From NCBI GenBank assembly GCA_030144725.1, contig JASKMD010000001.1:356533-420532 (forward strand): DNA of 64,000 bases, written 5' to 3'. Position numbers and translations under genes: made by a program. The notes beneath the pieces were generated by a model, which was not told the origin of the DNA, searched no databases, and saw nothing but the letters and a program-made list of their open reading frames with translations. Of the stretch, positions 34,801-45,960 are shown one piece after another. How positions within the stretch are numbered: the stretch's first letter is position 1; every line of letters starts with the position of its first letter. Source of the stretch: Haematococcus lacustris. Taxonomy: Eukaryota; Chlorophyta; Chlorophyceae; Chlamydomonadales; Haematococcaceae.

Positions 34801-35725
34801 CTAGACACAACCCTACAGCTGTTGTCAGACAAATATAACGCGGCTGTGTACAGCACGCTGTCAGCAGAGAAGAAGAAGGAGGTGAGAGACAGATAAATTA
34901 GGGTGTGCAGCAGATGACACAAGCCACAACAGTAGTACATAGCCATTGCTGCAGCAGCATTCCCTAACTTACCTAGAGTCAGGGCTGCATGAAGCACAAT
35001 AGACAGCACTCTGGGTGTGTTTGCAGGTGGATGAGGCCAAGAAGGTGTTGACGCAGTACCTCACTCTCCTGCAGCCGGTGCTGAAGCAGCTGCTGGGCCG
35101 CCCCCTAAACGCCCTAGCTACCATCATCACTGACCCCACCTGGCAGCGTTGCCTGAACAGGAAGGGGGAGCTGGTGACTACACTGGCCAAGCAGCTGGCT
35201 CAGGCACAGGCTCCCCACACCGACTTCCTCCCTGTTGGCCCAGGGATGGATGACGGCCTGGTGTTCCTGCTGGCTCTCCAGGACTTCCCCCTGGTTGCCT
35301 ACATGGGCAGCCACAAACTGTCCCAGTTGGCTGCAGCCCATTGCTGGCGGACGGCTGATGGTAAAAAGCAAGTGGTGGAAGTGGAGGACATGGATGCCCT
35401 GGCCCTCACCTTGCCACATCAACTGGGCACAGAGGTCCTGGTGAAGGCTGGACAGCTGGTGTTGTTCCGAGGCAACACAGTGCATGCTGGCAACGTGGGG
35501 GTGGCTGGCTCGTGCTGCGCCAGGCTGTATGGCTTTGGCCGGCCTGACACAGTGGCTGACAACACCACCATGAACACCTCTGAGCTGGGGGACTTGTACC
35601 ATGGGTTGTTTCAGCCCATCCAGGATGAGGGCATTGGGCCCAAGATGGCAGACTGGAACAGGCGCGGCATGGCAGGCCAGTGGGTCAGAATCTCAGAGCC
35701 ATACAGGCCTGATCAGCGTATTTGA
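28813..35725 (+). CDS. Fe(II)/2OG-oxygenase-like protein 1, intron carries a transposable element
   Basis: Exons 28813-28899, 28973-29097, 29143-29374, 29423-30271, 30367-30429, 34371-34430, 34513-34881, 35027-35725 join in phase to about 827 residues. Residues 30-150 hold clustered cysteines (CCGFC...PC) and [16 protein letters not shown]. Residues 150-430 are Pro/Ala/Gln repeats (60-bp units coding [13 protein letters not shown]) with a basic KRPRPTED end. The C-terminal domain has APHTDF (His~659, Asp~661), [19 protein letters not shown] (His~748) and, 13 residues on, Arg~761: the metal triad and 2-oxoglutarate anchor of a double-stranded beta-helix oxygenase. Substrate unknown. Intron 5 contains the composite element 30671-34303. 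A paralogue follows at 37700. The first three splice choices are the least certain. Confidence 0.6.
29550..29870 (+). repeat. 60-bp coding tandem repeat (Pro/Ala/Gln)
   Basis: About five units coding [16 protein letters not shown] inside exon 4 of the oxygenase-like gene. All units keep the frame, consistent with selection for an open linker. Confidence 0.85.
30852..31465. repeat. CGACATCTGCACAG array, left subterminal
   Basis: More than twenty copies of CGACATCTGCACAG, many extended to CATCTGCACAGATGC and alternating with CTGTCGACACAGTCGAC, which contains the palindrome GTCGAC. The motif core is TGCACA rather than the TGTACA of the sister arrays. Confidence 0.93.
32125..32637 (+). CDS. Element-borne exon with (CAGCC)n repeat
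   Basis: Opens after an 'attgcag' acceptor. It runs through about 75 pentanucleotide units coding [10 protein letters not shown], then [20 protein letters not shown] and AAAMAALPG to a GTAGAT donor. The same exon end and the next intron occur in copy B at 46728-46814. A 5-bp repeat cycles the reading frame, so length change by any multiple of three units keeps the frame. Product unknown; it may be a captured host exon. Confidence 0.4.
33116..33300. repeat. (TGTGG)n tract in copy A
   Basis: Short, partly interrupted version of the satellite at 2857-4260, followed by (TGATGG)n at 33301-33350. Confidence 0.95.
33490..33755. repeat. 53-bp minisatellite in copy A
   Basis: Four to five units of the minisatellite described at 4466, more diverged. 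Confidence 0.9.
33776..34158. repeat. CTGTGCAGATGTCG array, right subterminal
   Basis: The motif is the reverse complement of the one in the left array of the same element. Units such as GTCGACATCTGTGCAGATGTCG are themselves palindromic. Confidence 0.92.
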
Positions 35726-35757
35726 ACGATTGACAATGCATGGACAGCATGGGCTGG

Positions 35758-37350
35758 TGTGGTGCCAGGACCCTGTGGTGAGGTGCCAGGACCCTGTGGT
35801 GTGGTGCCAGGACCCTGTGGTGAGGTGCCAGGACCCTGTGGTGTGGTGCCAGGACCCTGTATACCAGGACCCTGTGGTGTGGTGCCAGGACCCTGTAAGC
35901 TACAACCCTGTGCACAACCCTGTGAAGAAAGACACTCATCGAAGGACCCTGTAGACGTGTGTCACAGGACCCTGTAAGCGTGCGGCAGAACCCTGTAGAC
36001 TCATGTCGCAGGACCCTGTAGACGTGCGGCAGAACCCTGTAGACTCATGTCGTAGGACCCTGTAGGCGTGCGGCAGGACCCTGTAGACTCATGTCGTAGG
36101 ACCCTGTAGGCGTGCGGCAGAACCCTGTAGACGTGGGTCGCAGGACCCTGTAGGCGTGCGGCAGGACCCTGTAGACTCATGTCGCAGGACCCTGTAGGCG
36201 TGCGGCAGAACCCTGTAGACGTGTGTCGTAGGACCCTGTAGGCGTGCGGCAGAACCCTGTAGACTCATGTCGCAGGACCCTGTAGGCGTGCGGCAGAACC
36301 CTGTAGACGTGTGTCGTAGGACCCTGTAGGCGTGCGGCAGAACCCTGTAGACTCATGTCGCAGGACCCTGTGGGCGTGCGGCAGAACCCTGTAGACGTGT
36401 GTCGTAGGACCCTGTAGGCGTGCGGCAGAACCCTGTAGACTCATGTCGCAGGACCCTGTAGGCGTGCGGCAGAACCCTGTAGACGTGTGTCGTAGGACCC
36501 TGTAGGCGTGCGGCAGAACCCTGTAGACGTGTGTCGTAGGACCCTGTAGACGTGCGGCAGGACCCTGTGGGCGAATGTCGCAGGACCCTGTAGGCGTGCG
36601 GCAGGACCCTGTAGACTTATGTCGTAGGACCCTGTAGGCGTGCGGCAGAACCCTGTAGACGTGTGTCGTAGGACCCTGTAGGCGTGCGGCAGGACCCTGT
36701 AGACTTATGTCGTAGGACCCTGTAGGCGTGCGGCAGAACCCTGTAGACGTGTGTCGTAGGACCCTGTAGGCGTGCGGCAGGACCCTGTAGACTCATGTCG
36801 CGGGACCCTGTAGGCGTGCGGCAGGACCCTGAAGACGTTCGTCGTAGGACCCTGTAGCCGTGCGACTGAACCCTGTGGCCTAGGACCCTGTGGTGTGCTG
36901 CCAGGACCCTAAGTGCCAGGACCCTGAGGTAAGGTGCCAGGACCCTGTGGTGAGGTTCCAGGACCCTGTGGTGCCAGGACCCTGTGGCGTGGTGCCAGGA
37001 CCCTGTGGTGTGGTGCCAGGACCCTGTAAGCCAGGACCCTGTGGTGTGGTGCCAGGACCCTGTGAGCCACAACCCTGTGGTGAGGTACCAGGACCCTGTG
37101 GAGAAAGACACTCATCGTAGGACCCTGTACAGGGTCCTGGCACAAATAGTCAAAAGCATCTAAACGGAGTCAACAGGACCAACAACAAGCTATGTAGTAA
37201 TCCTGACAGGGTTCTATGAAAGGAAATAGGGATGCAAGGAATGATTATAATATCAACACTCATTGGGTACACAGGACCCTGTACAGGGTCGGCAGGACCC
37301 TGCACAGGGTCCTACGACCATGATGACGCTTGGAACCTGTACAGGGTCCT
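35758..37350. repeat. AGGACCCTGT satellite array (left of gene 2)
   Basis: More than 60 copies of (A/C)AGGACCCTGT or AGAACCCTGT, mostly alternating with GTAGGCGTGCGGC and GTAGACGTGTGTCGT spacers. It starts 33 bp after the stop of the first oxygenase-like gene. At 37119-37138 two half-sites meet as the perfect 20-bp palindrome AGGACCCTGTACAGGGTCCT; further head-to-head sites lie at 37273-37350. Confidence 0.95.
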
Positions 37351-37699
37351 AGGACACGGGCCATAGCTCATCACTGGCGTGGACTCTCTGCATGCCACCT
37401 ACTAGGTTGGGCAGCTGTAACCACCCTTTACAACCTCTCATACTCACATTTCATGAAAAGGGACTTTGGTCACACGGTGCCAACTCCCTTAGCCAAAATC
37501 AGGGTCACAGCCCCACACCTGGCCCAGCAACTCGACACTGAGTGAGAATTACACTTTGGCCCAAGAGAGTCCTGTCATCCTCTAGGTCACAACAGCCCAC
37601 ATACCAAGTTTCAGACCTCAACTCTCAGGTTTTTCAAGCCAGCCAGGCTTCAATTAGCACGAGTGTTGTGTCTATGAGGAACATTGTGTATGACTGCAG

Positions 37700-39249
37700 G
37701 CGACTGTTTGGCGGCCTTGCGATTACGCCAATGGCAATGATGTGGTCAAACAGTTCACCCCTGAGCAGGCTGATCAGTGGCGTGAGGCAGTGCTTGAGCT
37801 AGGTGTTGCCTTGACCCGCCTCCCCGCCAGCCTTCATCCAACGGCTAAGGAGGAGTGGGCATTGCAGCTCCTGAGCTTGGTGTTTGGCCATGCCATCTTC
37901 AACGACATCCCCCTCACGGAAGCATATGGTTGGCCAGTCGTCAGCAAAAAGAAGCTGGCCGTGCAATACAGCACCGGCCAGCGCCTGCAGATGCCCTTTA
38001 CCACGGCGACTGCAGATGGCAGCCTGCCAGATGAGGTCTCCATGTCAGGGTGCTGGACAGCCCGCTCCTTACGCATCCTGAAAAAGGCGCAAACCACAGC
38101 AGCCCAGAACAATGCAGCAGGCGAAGCAGCACGGACCGAGTTGACGCAGTATGCCACAGCAGTCAGAATTGCTCGCCCTTACCTCCAAAGGCTACAGCAG
38201 CATGCTTCACAGCTCTCCCAGGTCACCCTCAGAGGGGGTACAGTGTTGACCAACGACACCATGCATGGTCGTGCCGTCAGATCTGTGGACATGGCCCTCA
38301 CAAAGGCCACAGGTCTGGTGGCAGCCCAGGCGTTGCATGTGGACGTCAACCCAAACCCTTCCCTCTCCATCCCCCCCCCCCAACAACAGCAGCGACAACC
38401 GCAGCAACACCCCAGACCAGCAGCCCTTCCCCACAAGCCGTTCCCTCCACCACAGCGCCAGCTGCGTCTTCAGCAGCAACCCCCGCAGCCCCCTCCAGGA
38501 TCATTTGGGGGCGAGATGGTCTGGTGATGATCATCGCTGTTGGTGTGACGCAGGTGCTGGTCAGCCCAGGCAGCCATGTGCAGGTGTTGAAAGTGGAGAA
38601 ATACCACACGGGGCAGATCACAGCAGCAGCCTTGAAGAAGGCCATGAAGGCGATGCCATTGATGCAGGTCTACAGGGTGACCTTACAGCCGGGTGAGGTG
38701 TTAGGGATGCGCGGTTACACGGTCCATGCAGGGGATTGGGGCCTGCCGGGCAATGCTTCCACCAGGGTGCACTTCTATGGCAGCGAGGGGTACATCAACA
38801 ATGCCACCTGCTTCCTGTCCATGTTGGACGTGGAGTTTGTGCACAAATGTCAGCCCACCAGTCATCCTCAGCGTCGTCAGCAGCATGACAACTGGCCAGA
38901 GGGGTTAGGGCCATTAGATGGAGGTGTTTATGTGCAGCCTGAGCCCTATGAACGGCCGGCCCAAGCACCGGTGGACGCCCAGTGGAACAAAGACTGGGCG
39001 TTGGGAGAGAAGGACGTGCAAGAAGAGTTGGGCAAACTATTGGCTCATTGGGATGAGTCTATGGCTGCTGAGGAGGCAGAGGCATCCGATGAGGAGGGGC
39101 AGCCTAAAAAAGGAAAGGTGGCACAGAAGGAAGTGGAGGCACTAGATGGAGAGGAGGCAGAGGAGGCTGAGGAGGCAGATGAGACAGAGGAGGCAGATGA
39201 GACAGAGGAGGCAGAGGTGGGAGAGTCGGACGATGATGACGAGGTGTAG
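37700..39249 (+). CDS. Fe(II)/2OG-oxygenase-like protein 2, one frame shift
   Basis: Paralogue of the gene at 28813. It opens after a 'ctgcag' acceptor and reads ATVWRPCDYANGNDVVKQF; the first exon is not found. Shared landmarks with the paralogue are QYSTGQRLQ, LTQYATA, ALHVDVNP (His 38336-38338, Asp 38342-38344), GRDGLV...SPGSH, and TVHAGD (His 38725-38727) with Arg 13 residues later (38764-38766), the same spacing. Between HxD and GRDGLV lies a Pro/Gln/Thr-rich insert of about 50 residues. An 11-C run (38371-38381) is where the frame changes; one extra C would restore it, so an assembly slip, a real lesion or a short intron are possible. The last 80 residues are acidic (DETEEADETEEAEVG), unlike the paralogue. 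Confidence 0.6.
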
Positions 39250-39474
39250 CATGAATGACGTTATGATGGTGTGGGTGGGAATCATGGCGACATTGTTTCA
39301 AAAACACCATATCTGTGTCTATAACAGGCTACAATACTGGACACCATTACAGTACTGCAGGTGGATACGTTGTTAACAATGGTAACACTGGTCGGTTTGG
39401 ACGGTTGTAAACGGCGAGGCAAAGGCGCTGGCGCGGGGCACGTCAAGACCGAGGCAAGCGGTCACGGAGCGTAA

Positions 39475-41075
39475 AACTGTGTCGTAGGACCCTGTAGCCG
39501 TGCGGCAGGACCCTGTAAAACTGTGTCGCAGGACCCTGTAGCCGTGCGGCAGAACCCTGTGAGAAAGTGTGGCAGGACCCTGTAGCCGTGCGGCAGAACC
39601 CTGTGAGAACGTGTCGCAGAACCCTGTAGCCGTGCGGCAGAACCCTGTAAAACTGTGTCGCAGGACCCTGTAGCCGTGCGGCAGAACCCTGTGAGAACGT
39701 GTCGCGAAACCCTGTAGCCGTGCGGCAGAACCCTGTGAGAACGTGTCGCAGAACCCTGTAGCCGTGCGGCAGAACCCTATAAAACTTTGTCGCAGGACCC
39801 TGTAGCCGTGCGGCAGAACCCTGTGAGAACGTGTCGCGAAACCCTGTAGCCGTGCGGCAGAACCCTGTGAACGAGTGTCGTAGGACCCTGTAGCCGTGCG
39901 GCAGGACACTGTAAAACTGTGTCGCAGGACCCTGTAGCCGTGCGGCAGGACCCTGTGAACGAGTGTCGTAGGACCCTGTAGCCGTGCGGCAGAACCCTGT
40001 GAGAAAGTGTGGCAGGACCCTGTAGCCGTGCGGCAGAACCCTGTGAGAACGTGTCGCAGAACCCTGTAGCCGTGCGGCAGAACCCTGTAAAACTGTGTCG
40101 CAGGACCCTGTAGCCGTGCGGCAGAACCCTGTGAGAACGTGTCGCGAAACCCTGTAGCCGTGCGGCAGAACCCTGTGAGAACGTGTCGCAGAACCCTGTA
40201 GCCGTGCGGCAGAACCCTGTAAAACTTTGTCGCAGGACCCTGTAGCCGTGCGGCAGAACCCTGTGAGAACGTGTCGCGAAACCCTGTAGCCGTGCGGCAG
40301 AACCCTGTGAACGAGTGTCGTAGGACCCTGTAGCCGTGCGGCAGGACACTGTAAAACTGTGTCGCAGGACCCTGTAGCCGTGCGGCAGAACCCTGTGAGA
40401 ACGTGTCGCGAAACCCTGTAGCCGTGCGGCAGAACCCTGTGAGAACGTGTCGCGAAACCCTGTAGCCGTGCGGCAGAACCCTGTGAACGAGTGTCGTAGG
40501 ACCCTGTAGCCGTGCGGCAGGACACTGTAAAACTGTGTCGCAGGACCCTGTAGCCGTGCGGCAGGACCCTGTGAACGAGTGTCGCAGGACCCTGTAGCCG
40601 TGCGGCAGAACCCTGTGAGAACGTTTCGCGAAACCCTGTAGCCGTGCGGCAGAACCCTGTGAGAACGTGTCGCAGAACCCTGTAGCCGTGCGGCAGAACC
40701 CTGTAAAACTTTGTCGCAGGACCCTGTAGCCGTGCGGCAGAACCCTGTGAGAACGTGTCGCGAAACCCTGTAGCCGTGCGGCAGAACCCTGTGAACGAGT
40801 GTCGTAGGACCCTGTAGCCGTGCGGCAGGACACTGTAAAACTGTGTCGCAGGACCCTGTAGCCGTGCGGCAGGACCCTGTGAACGAGTGTCGTAGGACCC
40901 TGTAGCCGTGCGGCAGGACCCTGTGAGAAAGTGTGGCAGGACCCTGTAGCCGTGCGGCAGAACCCTGTAAAACTGTGTCGTAGGACCCTATAGCCGTGCG
41001 GCAAGACCCTGTGAACGAGTGTCGTAGGACCCTGTAGCCGTGCGGCAGAACCCTGTGGCCTAGGACCCTGTACAG
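39475..41075. repeat. AGGACCCTGT satellite array (right of gene 2)
   Basis: About 40-bp units: AGGACCCTGTAGCCGTGCGG then CAGAACCCTGTGAGAACGTG. Same orientation and half-site as the array at 35758-37350, with GTAGCC spacers instead of GTAGGC. It ends with CCTGTACAGG at 41067-41076. Large open minus-strand reading frames here are products of the period, not genes. Confidence 0.95.
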
Positions 41076-41507
41076 GTTTGGGTAATTTTTCAAATAGTTA
41101 TAACATCGCAGCAACTTTGAGTTTTTCAACGACTAGTACAGCGGGCCCGTCCGACAGCGGACGGGGCAGACGGACCTCCGGCCACAATGCTCTTGCACCA
41201 GTCCTTGCACCAGCTCTTGCACCAGGCCACAGTGCTGAGCGCTGAGTCTAACTGCTGGATGTGTGAGTTTGAGTGCTGAGTCTGAGTAAGTCAGTCAGGG
41301 CCAGCAGGCTATGCAGCAAACACCTCACTGTACACAACATAACCTGTAGGGTTGGCCTAAAGCGTATGCGGCGACTATAATGATGGTAGATACGTATGTA
41401 TATACTGTATGCATAGGTCCGTAGGGCGAACCGTAGGTGCAAGGTCATCATTCTGCAAAAGTGAGTATGTAGGCAAAAGTGAGTATGCACAACAACCATA
41501 ATAACTC

Positions 41508-43325
41508 CCACCCTGCTGCTGCCCTACCCTGCCCGGCTGCCCTGCTGCTGCCCTACCCTGCCCGGCTGCCCTGCTGCTGCCCTACCCTGACCGGCTGCCC
41601 TGATGCCCTGCTGCGCTGCTGCTGTCCTACCCTGATGGCTGCCCAGCTGCCCTGCTGCTGCCCTACCCTGACCGGCTGCCTGGCTTCCCTGCTGCTGCCC
41701 TACCCTGACCGGCTGCCCTGCTGCCCTGCTCCTACCCTACCCTGTCCGGCTGCCGTGCTGCTGCCCCACCCTGACCGGCTGCCCTGCTCCTATCCTACCC
41801 TGTCCGGCTGCCCTGTTGCTGCCCTACCCTGACCGGCTGCCCTGATGCCGTGCTGCGCTGCTGCTGCCCTACCCCGATGGCTGCCCGGCTGCCCTGCTGC
41901 TGCCCTACCCTGACCGGCTGCCCTGATGCCCTGCTGCTGCCCTACCCTGCCCAGCTGCTGCCCTACCCTGACTTGCTGCCCTGCTGCTGCCCTACCCGGA
42001 CCGGCATCCCGGCTGCCCTGCTGCTGCCCTACCCGGACCGGCATCCCGGCTGCCCTGCTGCTGCCCTACCCTGACCGGCTGCCTTGATGCCGTGCTGCGC
42101 TGCTGCTGCCCTACCCTGATGGCTGCCCAGCTGCCCTGCTGCTGCCCTACCCTGACCGGCTGCCTGGCTTCCCTGCTGCTGCCCTACCCTGACCGGCTGC
42201 CCTGCTCCTACCCTACCCTGTCCGGCTGCCGTGCTGCTGCCCCACCCTGACCGGCTGCCCTGCTCCTATCCTACCCTGTCCAGCTGCCCTGCTGCTGCCC
42301 TGCCCTGCCCGGCTGCCCTGCTGCTGCCCTACCCTGACCGGCTGCGCTGCTGCAGCCCTACCCTGACCGGCTGCCCTGATGCCCTGCTGCTGCCCTACCC
42401 TGACCGGCTGCCTGGCTTCCCTGCTGCTGCCCTACCCTGACCGGCTGCCCTGCTGCTGCCCTGCTCCTACCCTACCCTGTCCGGCTGCCGTGCTGCTGCC
42501 CCACCCTGACCGGCTGCCCTGCTCCTATCCTACCCTGTCTGGCTGCGCTGCTGCTGCCCTACCCTGACCGGCTGCCCTGATGCCCTGCTACGCTGCTGCT
42601 GCCCTACCCTGATGGCTGCCCGGCTGCCCTGCTGCTGCCCTACCCTGACCGGCTGCGCTGCTGCAGCCCTACCCTGACCGGCTGCCCTGATGCCCTGCTG
42701 CTGCCCTACCCTGACCGGCTGCCCTGATGCCCTGCTGCGCTGCTGCTGCCCTACCCTGATGGCTGCCCGGCTGCCCTGCAACTGCCCTACCCTGTCCGGC
42801 TGCCCTGCTGCTGCCCTACCCTGACCGGCTGCCCTGCTGCTGCCCTACCCTGACCGGCTGCGCTGCTGCAGCCCTACCCTGACCGGCTGCCCTGATGCCC
42901 TACTGCTGCCCTGCTCCTACCCTACCCTGTTCGGCTGCCGTGCTGCTGCCCCACCCTGACCGGCTGCCCTGCTCCTATCCTACCCTGTCTGGCTGCGCTG
43001 CTGCTGCCCTACCCTGACCGGCTGCCCTGATGCCCTGCTGCGCTGCTGCTGCCCTACCCTGATGGCTGCCCGGCTGCCCGGCTGCTGACCTACTCTGCCC
43101 GGCTGCCCTGCAACTGCCCTGCCCTGCCCGGCTGCCCTGCTGCTGCCCGACCCTGACCGGCTGCCCTGATGCCCTGCTGCTGCCCTACCCTGCCCAGCTG
43201 CTGCCCTACCCTGACTTGCTGCCCTGCTGCTGCCCTACACGGACCGGCATCCCGGCTGCCCTGCTGCTGCCCTACCCTGATGGCTGCCCGGCTGCCCTGC
43301 TGCTGCCCTACCCTGACCGGCTGCC
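41508..43325. repeat. Complex GC-rich minisatellite
   Basis: About 60 units near 29 bp built from CCCTACCCTGACCGGCTGCC and CTGCTGCTG, with higher-order blocks (segments around 41590-41850, 42060-42290 and 42870-43080 repeat each other). A related unit in reverse orientation occurs at 50285-50410. Confidence 0.93.
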
Positions 43326-43330
43326 CGTCC

Positions 43331-44105
43331 GCCATGTCCGGGTCTCGTCGCCACATTCCTCGTATGCATCATTAGGTGGTTCCCGTGCAATGACTGTCAT
43401 GGCTGGCTGGCTGCATATCGCAGCGACTTGCATTTGACCCGCGGTTACGGACACACCGCAGTTACGGTGAATTGTGCGCCCTGCATGCTTTGCACTATCA
43501 CGGTCAAACCTTTGGTATTCGGGGTACGCTACGTATACCCTGTGTACAAAGCCCCATCGTTACAGCGTGGCCTGGCACGGCTTGAAGGCCAGCTGCAATC
43601 ATCCAGCCTACTTGTCGCAATGCCCTGTTAGAGCGGCACGGAGGAGGGTCGCATGAGGAGGCTATTGGAGCTGGCTACGCAGTGACTCGTCAGCAGCCGC
43701 AGCCAAATGTGGCCGCAGCCATCGTTGGACTTGACTCGTTTGACTTTTGGCTGTGAACCGTTTGACTTTAGACCGTCCGCTGACTTTGAACTATCTCTGC
43801 GCTGGCTGCATCGCCATCGGTTGCTGAGCCAGGTTCGCTGGTAGCTACTATTTGTGGGGCATTAGAACCGCAGATCGGAAGTCGATCTCACGGCACAGTG
43901 CATCTTTCGCGATTCTGTGCGGAGGGAGTCCTTACATAATTATTGCGAGGCTGTGCGCGCAATCGCAGGCCGTTCCGCCGACCCCCCCCCCTAGCAGTTT
44001 TAATAGTATAGATTACAACGGCGATGAGTCGGCCTTTCCTGGGGCTATCTGCAGTATGCCTCCCGGGAAGAAATGACGTAGGCGACTTCCGGCCTTAATC
44101 GGCGC
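43331..44105. other. No feature seen
   Basis: Mixed-composition sequence with no convincing exon, RNA gene or repeat. Confidence 0.5.
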
Positions 44106-44107
44106 GA

Positions 44108-44716
44108 GTGCATCTACAGTACTGTAGACATTTACAGTACTGTAGAGGTCTACAGTACTCTAGGATGTCTACAGTACTCTAAAGGGTCTACAGTACTCTA
44201 GGAGGTCTAAAGTACTGTAGACCTCTACAGTACTCTAGAAAGTCTACAGTACTCTAAAATGTCTACAGTACTCTATAAAAACTACAGTACTCTAAGGGGT
44301 CTACAGTACTGTAGACCTCTACAGTATTTTTGAGGGTCTACAGTACTGTAGAGGGTCTACAGTACTCTAGGAAGTCTACAGTACTGTAAAGGTCTACAGT
44401 ACTCTAGAAAGTCTACAGTACTTTAGGATGTCTACAGTACTCTAGGAGGTCTACAGTACTGTTGATGTCTACAGTACTGTAAATGGTCTCTCTATGTACC
44501 TCGTGGTACCTACAGTACTGTAGATGTCTACAGTACTGTAGGTGTCTACAGTACTGTAGATACCTACAGTACTGTAAGTGGTCTCTCGAGGTACCCCGAC
44601 AGTACTGTAGACACCTACAGTACTGTAGACCCCTACAGTACTGTAGACACCTACAGTACTTTTCGAGTACTCGCGAGGTACCCTGACAGTACTGTAGACA
44701 CCTACAGTACTGTAGC
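44108..44716. repeat. CTACAGTACTGTAG palindrome array
   Basis: About 35 copies of TCTACAGTACT(C/G)TAG; many are the perfect 14-bp palindrome CTACAGTACTGTAG. Spacers are 4-12 bp. Two segments share CTCTCKAKGTACC. The neighbouring sequence has no known element end. Confidence 0.94.
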
Positions 44717-45205
44717 ATGGCCGTATCTCACCAACCGCGCAAAATCACGAATTTTAGTTTCAACCCCCAATCTTACAATGCCTTCATTTGACTATGTACC
44801 AAGTCCGAGGCTCTGAATCTCAAAAATGCTGTTACTAATTTGCCTGAGTGGGATTGCTTCATGGAACACCTCTGACTTGGGTGTTGTGACCGGGAAACCA
44901 CCCAATTTGTGTCTGAGGTTGTACGCACGGGACCAAGCTCAGGTGTTTGTAGTTCATGGTTCGTGCAACAACCCCATACCGCTCCTAAGCATCATTTGGA
45001 CTGATCTGTTGTGGTTCCCGGCATGCCCTTCAGGTGACACCAACTCAACCTGGGTCCAAGTCCCAGCCTTCTGGTCCCTCATCCCTGCCAACCACGCCTC
45101 ATGTGAGAGGTGTAGGCCATGCATGCATGCCGTGTGACACCCTCATCCAATCGATTGTCACCTGCACTGCAGGTTGGGGCACAAGCGGCACAGCTAGGCG
45201 GAGGT
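44717..45205. other. No feature seen
   Basis: An open stretch 44826-45137 lacks motifs. The last bases before 45206 form the flank of copy B. Confidence 0.45.
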
Positions 45206-45379
45206 ATACTCACGATAAATAAGGCCGACGCGATGGCCTTTTTTGCATCGGAAGGACTTTCTGCTCCGATAGAACGATAGAGCGTTGAGTTTAAGGGGGA
45301 CCTCGCTCTTGAATGAAGTCCTAACTCGCAGCGGTTGCGAAGATACATCGATCCGCGCGCGAGGTTCCCCCCCCTTTTT

Positions 45380-45960
45380 GGGAATCTGTACAGATGCCCG
45401 TCTAATGGGCCCGCCATCTGTACAGATGCATGTCGATGGCCCCATGGATATGCGGCATCTGTACAGATTCCTTCCTTGCATCTGTACAGATGCTTGCCTT
45501 TATTCATCTGTACAGATAGCAAACCCACCATCTGTATAGATACACTTATCTGTACATATGCACCTTAATATATCTGTACAGATGCCCAAACCCACCATCT
45601 GTACAGATCGCAAGCCGCTATCTGTACAGATAGCTAGATACATCTGTACAGATGCCCAAACCCACCATCTGTACAGATCGCAAGCCGCTATCTGTACAGA
45701 TAGCTAGATACATCTGTACAGATGCCCAAACCCACCATCTGTACAGATCGCAAGCCGCTATCTGTACAGATAGCTAGATACATCTGTACAGATGCCTAAA
45801 CCCACCATCTGTACAGATAGCAAGCCGCTATCTGTACAGATAGCTAGATACATCTGTACAGATGCCCAAACCCACCATCTGTACAGATAACAAGCCGCTA
45901 TCTGCACAGATAGCTAGCTGGCATCTGTACAGATACGCAAACCCTCCATCTGTACAGACG
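45380..45960. repeat. ATCTGTACAGAT array of copy B
   Basis: Includes a regular higher-order unit of about 75 bp (GATGCCCAAACCCACCATCT, then CGCAAGCCGCTATCTG) repeated four times between 45565 and 45900. Confidence 0.93.

Noticed and set aside
28813..35725. Naming the oxygenase-like genes as TET/JBP or CMD1 orthologues
   Set aside because: Only the generic HxD...H...R pattern is visible; the family-specific motifs could not be confirmed without a profile search.
39373..41129. Minus-strand frames of 360-540 residues rich in CRTATG and SHRVLPHGYR
   Set aside because: Period of the AGGACCCTGT array keeps several frames open; all three overlapping frames look alike, as expected for a satellite.
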